Assembly (NCBI RefSeq): GCF_000620305.1
Contig: NZ_JHVU01000018.1
Span: 1-64,000, forward strand
Source: Desulfitibacter alkalitolerans DSM 16504
Lineage (GTDB): Bacteria; Bacillota; DSM-16504; Desulfitibacterales; Desulfitibacteraceae
DNA: 64,000 nucleotides
Reading direction: 5' to 3'
Below the pieces are notes generated by a model that saw nothing but the letters and a program-made list of their open reading frames with translations, did no database searches and had not been told where the DNA came from. The translations under genes and the position numbers were made by a program. Shown one piece after another: positions 58,915 to 64,000 of the stretch. The first letter of the stretch is position 1. Every line of letters begins with the position of its first letter.

Positions 58915-60960
58915 ATGAAAAAATTAATTTATCTTTTAGTTCTAACAATCATATTAAGTATTTCAATTTCACTTCCAGCAAACGCCTCTAACTCTGATTT
59001 CAGGGGGATAATTGTTTTAAAGCCGGGTTCTCCAATAGTAAATATTGGCGGTGAAAATGTAAGGATACAGGCACCACCCTATATAGAAAATGGTACTACC
59101 ATGGTTCCCTTAAGGTTTATCTGCCAAAATGTATTAAATGCATCAGTTCAATGGGACACTGCCACTAGTGTTATATCAATATATGATGGCACCCAAACTG
59201 TTATAATTGATATTAAGAATAAGAGGATCATGGCCAATGGAGTTGAATACAAGCCTCCTGTGGCTCCTGCAATTAGAACTGGCCATACATATGTTCCCCT
59301 CAGGCTTATAGCAGAATTGTTTAATTGTACAGTAAATTATGATACTGTTCAAAGAACTGTGACCATTTCCACAAGCCAGCAGGTCAAGGTGCTGCCTGTT
59401 GCCAGATTTGAACTGCCCCAAGGCCTGATAGGTGGACAAGAGTTATCATATAAAGACACAAGCTATGACCCAATGGGTCATGCCATAACCAGCCGTGTTT
59501 GGGAGATTACCATGCCTGATGGGCGAACACTTAAAACTAATGATCCCAGGTCAATTATGTCCAGGCCGTCCTCAGGAACCTATACCTTCAGTCTGCGGGT
59601 CAAAAATGCCTTTGATGTGTGGAGTGAGCCAACTATCCAAACCTATACTGTTTTGCCAAATGAGCCTCCTGTCATTACTGATTTTGCAAGTACTAAAAAG
59701 GAAGCAGCCATTGGTGAAGCAATAGATTTTTCTTATAATGTGATAAATGAGGAATGGGAGAAGATAACTGAAGTAAGATGGGCTTACTCATGGTTTGACG
59801 GAGAAAACCACAAGACGGCCAGAGAAAAACCAAGGGCTTTTTTCAGGCCGGGTCTCCATAAAGTATCTGTACAGGTCAGGGATGAGTACGGCAACTGGAG
59901 CAAGGAGGCCGAAATAGATATCACTGTAAAAGAAAAGGTAGTAATGAGTGAAAAAGCCTTTAAATTTAATAACCCTATTCAAGGGGAGCTCTTCCTAAAC
60001 CATACCAGGATAAACTATAATTTAAAGCCTACTGCCCAGGTGTTAGCTGCAAGCAATGATGATGTAACTCTTATTGCAAGCAACAATCCAGAAAAAGTTG
60101 ATGCAGCAGGGATCCTGTATCATGATGAAGCATCAGGCCTTGTCAGGGTAAGATATCATCATCGGAATATGCTGCCAGGCAATCTGCGAATACTGGCCAT
60201 TGCAGAGAACAATACCAACACCCCTGTAGAAGTTGAATTTTTAAGAAGTGGACTGGCTGGTCCATCCTTGGATATCATGCAGGTTGGACAGCAGGTTGTT
60301 GTTTCTTATCTACTGGCAGCTAATAAACCTTCTGGAGAAAAAATAATTCTGCAGCCTGGTGAGAGAATCATATTAAATAGTAATCAAAGGGCCCTAAAAA
60401 ATGACGAGGTTCTGGCTGGCTTAATAGAAATTCATTGCAGTGATAAGCTTCACTTTACAATTGCAGCCATGGAGGAGGGACGCAGCCTGGAAACCTACAA
60501 GGAGCTGCCAGTACTGCCCAAGTACAATACTCATATTAGAGGTACCTTTGGCAAGGCAGGAATTAATATGGATGCCCTTATAAGTGGAAAGCAAACAGAA
60601 AAGGTGGTAATTGGCAGGGCTGATGCTTATCCCGGATATTTTCTCTATGGATTTGAAAATACTACTGGACAATATATTATAAATAATGGAAATCGTGGAG
60701 TTCTCCATACAATTACCTTAACTGCCGAGGAGAGGGTTGGAGTATTTCTGAATCCGCGGGGCACAATATTTAGAGGAGCACTAATGGGCTTTAATGGCGA
60801 TATATGTTTGTTAGCTAATGCAGGAGTTCTGGTGGGCAACCAGGAGGGAGTTATCTTGGGCGTTTTAGAAAAGGGAGAAACAAAGACCATCACCTATCTA
60901 GCCCCAAGTGGTTCAGACAGTCCAGTACTTCTCATATTTGTCCCTGAAAGTGAATGGTAG
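58915..60960 (+). CDS. secreted protein with copper-amine-oxidase N-terminal domain and PKD-like modules
   Basis: This 681-residue exported protein has a signal peptide ('LIYLLVLTIILSISISLPANA'). A copper-amine-oxidase-N-like domain follows ('IQAPPYIENGTTMVPLRFIC', 'MANGVEYKPPVAPAIRTGHT'), the module common in Firmicute cell-surface proteins and not itself an oxidase. Then come PKD/Ig-like modules ('HAITSRVWEITMPDGRTLKT', 'SGTYTFSLRVKNAFDVWSEP') and a beta-rich C-terminal region. I chose ATG 58915 with AGAGGGA before it. The role is probably structural or binding at the envelope. Confidence 0.82.
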   Translation: MKKLIYLLVLTIILSISISLPANASNSDFRGIIVLKPGSPIVNIGGENVRIQAPPYIENGTTMVPLRFICQNVLNASVQWDTATSVISIYDGTQTVIIDIKNKRIMANGVEYKPPVAPAIRTGHTYVPLRLIAELFNCTVNYDTVQRTVTISTSQQVKVLPVARFELPQGLIGGQELSYKDTSYDPMGHAITSRVWEITMPDGRTLKTNDPRSIMSRPSSGTYTFSLRVKNAFDVWSEPTIQTYTVLPNEPPVITDFASTKKEAAIGEAIDFSYNVINEEWEKITEVRWAYSWFDGENHKTAREKPRAFFRPGLHKVSVQVRDEYGNWSKEAEIDITVKEKVVMSEKAFKFNNPIQGELFLNHTRINYNLKPTAQVLAASNDDVTLIASNNPEKVDAAGILYHDEASGLVRVRYHHRNMLPGNLRILAIAENNTNTPVEVEFLRSGLAGPSLDIMQVGQQVVVSYLLAANKPSGEKIILQPGERIILNSNQRALKNDEVLAGLIEIHCSDKLHFTIAAMEEGRSLETYKELPVLPKYNTHIRGTFGKAGINMDALISGKQTEKVVIGRADAYPGYFLYGFENTTGQYIINNGNRGVLHTITLTAEERVGVFLNPRGTIFRGALMGFNGDICLLANAGVLVGNQEGVILGVLEKGETKTITYLAPSGSDSPVLLIFVPESEW

Positions 60961-60980
60961 GTAAATAAGCTGCAGTATTA

Positions 60981-61023
60981 AAAGCCCCTTGTTATAGTCG
61001 GGAGGACTATTCCAGGGGCTTTC
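60981..61023. terminator. bidirectional terminator between convergent genes
   Basis: Stem AAAGCCCC/GGGGCTTT (60981-60988 and 61015-61022) with inner pairing TAGTC/GACTA overlaps the end of the TetR gene and lies 20 bp after the secreted protein gene. Confidence 0.75.
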
Positions 61024-61606
61024 CTACTAACCCGTAAAAAAACAGATGATTTATATCCAACTGAATGTCCTTATTGTGATTAGAAAAGAAATCAGGATTG
61101 CTAACGGCTTCCTTGAATATTTTCATGTAAAACAATATGGCTTCCATGGAAATATCCCTGTTTATATGGCCTTCCCTTTTACCCTGCTCCATAATCTCCA
61201 GGACCATGGGAATAGATTTTTTTTCGTAGAACTCCTCAAAATATTCCCGTATTTCTGGATGGTTTAAGTAAATTGATTTCAGGAAGTCTTGATTTAAGTT
61301 TCTGGCTGTTTCTCTTTTATCAAAAATAATTGCCTCTATCTTTTTTTGAAAGGGCAGGTCTCCATCCAAAAGCTCTTTATACTCCCGCCATTTCCTTTCC
61401 ATTAGATCCATTACTACATCTTTTAGCAGCTCATCCTTACTGCCAAAATAATTATAGATAGTTACCTGGGAAACATTGGCCTTTTTTGCTATTTCAGCCA
61501 TGGTCACCTTTTGCACTCCATAGACAGAAAACAGCTCAAAGGCTGCCCTGCGGATGCTTTCCTTCTTCTTTTGCCGTCTTTTTTCAAATCCATCCATATT
61601 GCCCAT
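61007..61606 (-). CDS. TetR/AcrR-family repressor
   Basis: This 199-residue regulator has an N-terminal TetR helix-turn-helix ('SIRRAAFELFSVYGVQKVTM', 'AEIAKKANVSQVTIYNYFGS') and a helical ligand-binding domain. It is divergent from an ABC exporter operon that it probably represses until an exported compound binds. An AGAGGTGG site precedes the ATG. Confidence 0.92.
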   Translation of the reverse strand: MGNMDGFEKRRQKKKESIRRAAFELFSVYGVQKVTMAEIAKKANVSQVTIYNYFGSKDELLKDVVMDLMERKWREYKELLDGDLPFQKKIEAIIFDKRETARNLNQDFLKSIYLNHPEIREYFEEFYEKKSIPMVLEIMEQGKREGHINRDISMEAILFYMKIFKEAVSNPDFFSNHNKDIQLDINHLFFYGLVGKPLE

Positions 61607-61619
61607 ATAACCACCTCTT

Positions 61620-61635
61620 TAGTATAAGAATACTA
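61620..61635. promoter_or_regulatory. candidate TetR operator
   Basis: The dyad TAGTAT-AAGA-ATACTA lies 14 bp before the TetR start. Other dyads in the same 186-bp divergent region are TTATGAAA/TTTCATAA (61640-61671) and the 13-base palindrome TACATTTAATGTA (61761-61773), close to the ABC gene RBS. Which one the repressor uses is not known. Confidence 0.45.
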
Positions 61636-61792
61636 AAAATTATGAAACAAATCAATAAAAATATTTCATAAATATATTGCCAAGGGGCTGCAGTTAGATT
61701 ATTATGGATTTATGAGCTTAACTACAGACTTAGAAGATTTTTGTTTCGGCTTATTGCATATACATTTAATGTAGTTACAAGGGGGGAGTTCT

Positions 61793-62497
61793 ATGAAGCC
61801 AGTTATTAAAGCAAAAGACATGTGCAAAACTTATAAAATGGGTGAGGTTACAGTAGAAGCCCTAAAGGGAGCTACCTTTGAATTTTATGAAGGTGAACTG
61901 GTTGTAGTTCTTGGCCCTAGCGGCTCGGGCAAGAGTACCCTGCTTAATATTGTGGGGGGGATGGATAAGGCCAGCTGTGGTGAGCTGTATTTTAGAGATA
62001 CACCACTCCATGAGGCAGATTCCAGGCAGCTCACATATTTTCGAAGAAATGATGTGGGTTTTGTATTTCAGTTCTATAACCTGATGCCCAATTTAACTGC
62101 ATATGAAAATATAAATCTTTCAGTACAAATATCTGAAAACCCCCTTTCCATTGGTGAGTTATTAGAAAAGGTTGGATTAACAAATCGTGCTGATCATTTT
62201 CCATCCCAGTTATCTGGTGGGGAGCAGCAGCGTATAGCCCTTGCCAGGGCCCTAGCTAAAAACCCTACCATGCTCTTGTGTGATGAGCCTACCGGTGCAT
62301 TGGATTTTCAGACAAGCATCATAGTATTAAAGCTCCTAAAGGATTTTTGTGAGGAATACAACAAAACCGTGGTGGTAATTACCCACAATACTGCAATAGC
62401 ACAAATTGCCAACCGAATTTTTTATTTAAAGGACGGTATGATTGAAAGGATTATAACTAATGAAAATCCACTTCCGCCTGAGAGGGTGAGCTGGTAA
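61793..62497 (+). CDS. MacB/LolD-type ABC transporter ATP-binding protein
   Basis: This 234-residue ATPase has Walker A '[12 protein letters not shown]', Q-loop '[18 protein letters not shown]', signature '[15 protein letters not shown]', Walker B '[12 protein letters not shown]' and the switch His 'VVITHN'. It powers the FtsX-like permease encoded next; the stop and start overlap (TAATG). GGGGGGAG precedes the ATG. Control by the divergent TetR gene is likely. Confidence 0.94.
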   Translation: MKPVIKAKDMCKTYKMGEVTVEALKGATFEFYEGELVVVLGPSGSGKSTLLNIVGGMDKASCGELYFRDTPLHEADSRQLTYFRRNDVGFVFQFYNLMPNLTAYENINLSVQISENPLSIGELLEKVGLTNRADHFPSQLSGGEQQRIALARALAKNPTMLLCDEPTGALDFQTSIIVLKLLKDFCEEYNKTVVVITHNTAIAQIANRIFYLKDGMIERIITNENPLPPERVSW

Positions 62498-64000
62498 TGC
62501 TGTGGAGAAAGGTATTTAGAGATTTAAATGAAAACAAGGGTGCTTACCTGGCATGTGCGGTAATAATTATTATTGCACTAATGGTCTTTACGGCATTTTC
62601 CATGGTATCAGATAATTTGACAATGTCAAAAGAAGCCTTTTATTCCAATCAGAACTTTGCAGATGGATTTATACAGGTTCAGGCACTGCCCTTTTCAGAG
62701 GTTGAAAACCTGAAACAAATTGAAGGTATTGCAGATATTCAAGGTCGTCTGGTAAAGGACGTGAGGGTATTATTTCCAGACAGGGATGAAAATATTTATC
62801 TGCGCCTGGTATCCCTGGAGCCAGATAGGGATAACACCATAAATGGTGTCCTGTTGACCCAGGGTATCCCCCTTGGCAGCAGGGGCACAAATATTTGGAT
62901 TGATAATACATTCTTTGAGGCAAACAACCTTGAATTAAATGATAAGCTAGAAATAGTTGCCGGCGGTAAAAAGAGGCAACTGCAAATTGTAGGTGTAGGG
63001 CAAAGCCCAGAGTTTATATATGCTCTAAGGACTGGGGCGGACATTTATCCTTCGCCGGAAACCTTTGGTATAGGCTTTGTATCCCTAGAGACAATGAAAA
63101 GTCTATTTCCAAAGGATAAAGCATTTAATGACGTTGTTTTTACACTTAAACCAGAAGTGGACTTTGATATTGTAAAGGATTTACTTGAATATGAATTAAA
63201 GCCTTTTGGACTGACAGCTATTTTTCCTCGTGCAGATCAAATAAGCCATCTATTACTAATGGGTGAGCTGGAACAGCTGGAGACCATGTCCACAGCACTG
63301 CCAATTTTATTCCTGGCAATAGCAGGCATGATTTTATATATTGTTTTAAAAAGGCTCATTGAGCAGCAGAGAGGACAGATAGGTATATTAAAGGCCCTTG
63401 GATATACCCAGGGGGAGATAATTTCCCATTATTTGTCCTATGCAGTTGTTATTGGCTTGAGCGGGGGAATCCTGGGAGCAATACTGGGAATGTTTCTTTC
63501 TGGGCCTTTAACTGCCATGTATCAACTATTTTTCAATATGCCCGGCCTGGCTGGAGGCTTTCAGATCAAGTATTTAATTTTTGGCATCATGTTGTCCCTG
63601 GGATTTTCTCTTATTGCTGGCTATCAGGGGTGTAAAAGAGTTCTTACATTGGAACCTGCTGAAGCCATGCGGCCGCCTGCCCCTGTGATAGGCAAAAAAG
63701 TACTGCTGGAGAAAATAGGCTTTATCTGGAATATGTTTACAGTGCAGGGCATGATGGCTGTGAGAAATATCTCCCGGAACAAGGGGCGTAGTGCATTCAT
63801 ATTTCTGGGTATTATGTTTTGCTTTGCTATTTCATCCTTTACTGGATCAATGAATGATCTGGTACAGAAGATGCTCTACGATCAATATGAAAAAGTGGAA
63901 TTATATGATGTAAAGGTAACCTTAACCAGACCTTTAAATGAAAAAAATGTCCTTAGAGAATTACAGGCATTCCCTGGGGTTAAGAATGTGGAAGCCATGG
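62497..64000 (+). CDS. FtsX-like ABC permease (runs off window)
   Basis: The first 501 residues of a permease are visible. They have one N-terminal membrane segment ('AYLACAVIIIIALMVFTAFS'), an extracellular MacB-type domain (about 45-260), three membrane segments ('LPILFLAIAGMILYIVL', 'AVVIGLSGGILGAILG', 'IKYLIFGIMLSLGFSLIAGY') and the start of a second half ('MAVRNISRNKGRSAFIFLGI'). The duplicated build suggests about 750-800 residues in all. It probably exports a peptide, lipid or drug with the ATPase upstream. It stays open to the last base. Confidence 0.92.
   Translation, partial: MLWRKVFRDLNENKGAYLACAVIIIIALMVFTAFSMVSDNLTMSKEAFYSNQNFADGFIQVQALPFSEVENLKQIEGIADIQGRLVKDVRVLFPDRDENIYLRLVSLEPDRDNTINGVLLTQGIPLGSRGTNIWIDNTFFEANNLELNDKLEIVAGGKKRQLQIVGVGQSPEFIYALRTGADIYPSPETFGIGFVSLETMKSLFPKDKAFNDVVFTLKPEVDFDIVKDLLEYELKPFGLTAIFPRADQISHLLLMGELEQLETMSTALPILFLAIAGMILYIVLKRLIEQQRGQIGILKALGYTQGEIISHYLSYAVVIGLSGGILGAILGMFLSGPLTAMYQLFFNMPGLAGGFQIKYLIFGIMLSLGFSLIAGYQGCKRVLTLEPAEAMRPPAPVIGKKVLLEKIGFIWNMFTVQGMMAVRNISRNKGRSAFIFLGIMFCFAISSFTGSMNDLVQKMLYDQYEKVELYDVKVTLTRPLNEKNVLRELQAFPGVKNVEAM

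Overview
The window is low-to-moderate GC DNA from an anaerobic, spore-forming Firmicute, most likely in class Clostridia. The evidence is a selenocysteine-containing glycine/sarcosine/betaine-type reductase component B with GrdX, a SpoVAC-AD-AE germination/dipicolinate operon, molybdenum hydroxylase genes, sigma-54 and GntR control of catabolic genes, strong Shine-Dalgarno sites and rho-independent terminators. No species can be named from the sequence alone. No rRNA, tRNA or CRISPR array was recognised.

Region by region. 1-5.3 kb (minus strand): a LUD-domain protein and a sigma-54 enhancer-binding regulator, then a sigma-54-dependent operon (44-aa membrane peptide, SSS Na+ symporter, N-carbamoylsarcosine-amidase-like hydrolase) with a textbook -24/-12 promoter, a candidate upstream activator dyad and a terminator. 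5.3-13.3 kb: a small membrane protein, then a purine-type catabolic cluster (GntR/UTRA regulator, xanthine-dehydrogenase-family Mo and FAD subunits, BMP-type purine/nucleoside-binding lipoprotein, 8-oxoguanine-deaminase-like amidohydrolase). It is interrupted by a group II intron remnant and lacks the expected 2Fe-2S subunit and ABC permease/ATPase genes. 13.3-15.4 kb: a scrap-yard of gene fragments, a RelB/RelE-type toxin-antitoxin pair and an IstB fragment. 15.4-19.4 kb: an ECF sigma/anti-sigma pair divergent from secreted proteins, a matrixin-like metalloprotease and lipoproteins. 19.4-21.1 kb: a MATE exporter and a CsoR-type sensor behind a large GC-centred palindrome.

21.2-37.5 kb is the most striking block. 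A complete legionaminic-acid-type nonulosonic acid pathway (LegB, LegC, LegG, LegI, NeuD/LegH-like, PtmE-like, Gfo/Idh, LegF, PtmA-like) runs into a Maf-type glycosyltransferase, TPR proteins and a degenerate GT2-TPR protein. It is flanked on both sides by DUF4183-type surface proteins pointing inward or outward, which suggests a surface or spore glycoprotein system rather than only a flagellar one.

37.7-46.9 kb: a membrane-anchored MutS-like ATPase, GlnRS, then a GntR/FCD regulator, GrdX, a pyruvoyl-type alpha proprotein and a selenoprotein beta subunit read through an in-frame TGA, a tiny membrane peptide and a HAD phosphatase. 47.2-50.2 kb: DUF1657-DUF421-spoVAC-spoVAD-spoVAE, the layout known from transferable spoVA2mob operons. 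50.2-55 kb: Ogt, an HspR-Hsp20 heat-shock pair, a secreted cysteine-peptidase-like protein, and an SSS transporter under a TPP riboswitch. 55-64 kb: a P2-type cation ATPase, a soluble chemoreceptor-like protein, a copper-amine-oxidase-N-domain secreted protein, and a TetR-controlled MacB-type ABC exporter whose permease runs off the window.

How the parts may work together: the purine genes and the symporter/amidase operon point to use of nitrogenous heterocycles and their ureido products. The reductase component B would give acetyl phosphate from glycine, sarcosine or betaine if the missing GrdA/C/D are encoded elsewhere. The spoVA2mob-like operon and the DUF4183/nonulosonic-acid block relate to spore properties.
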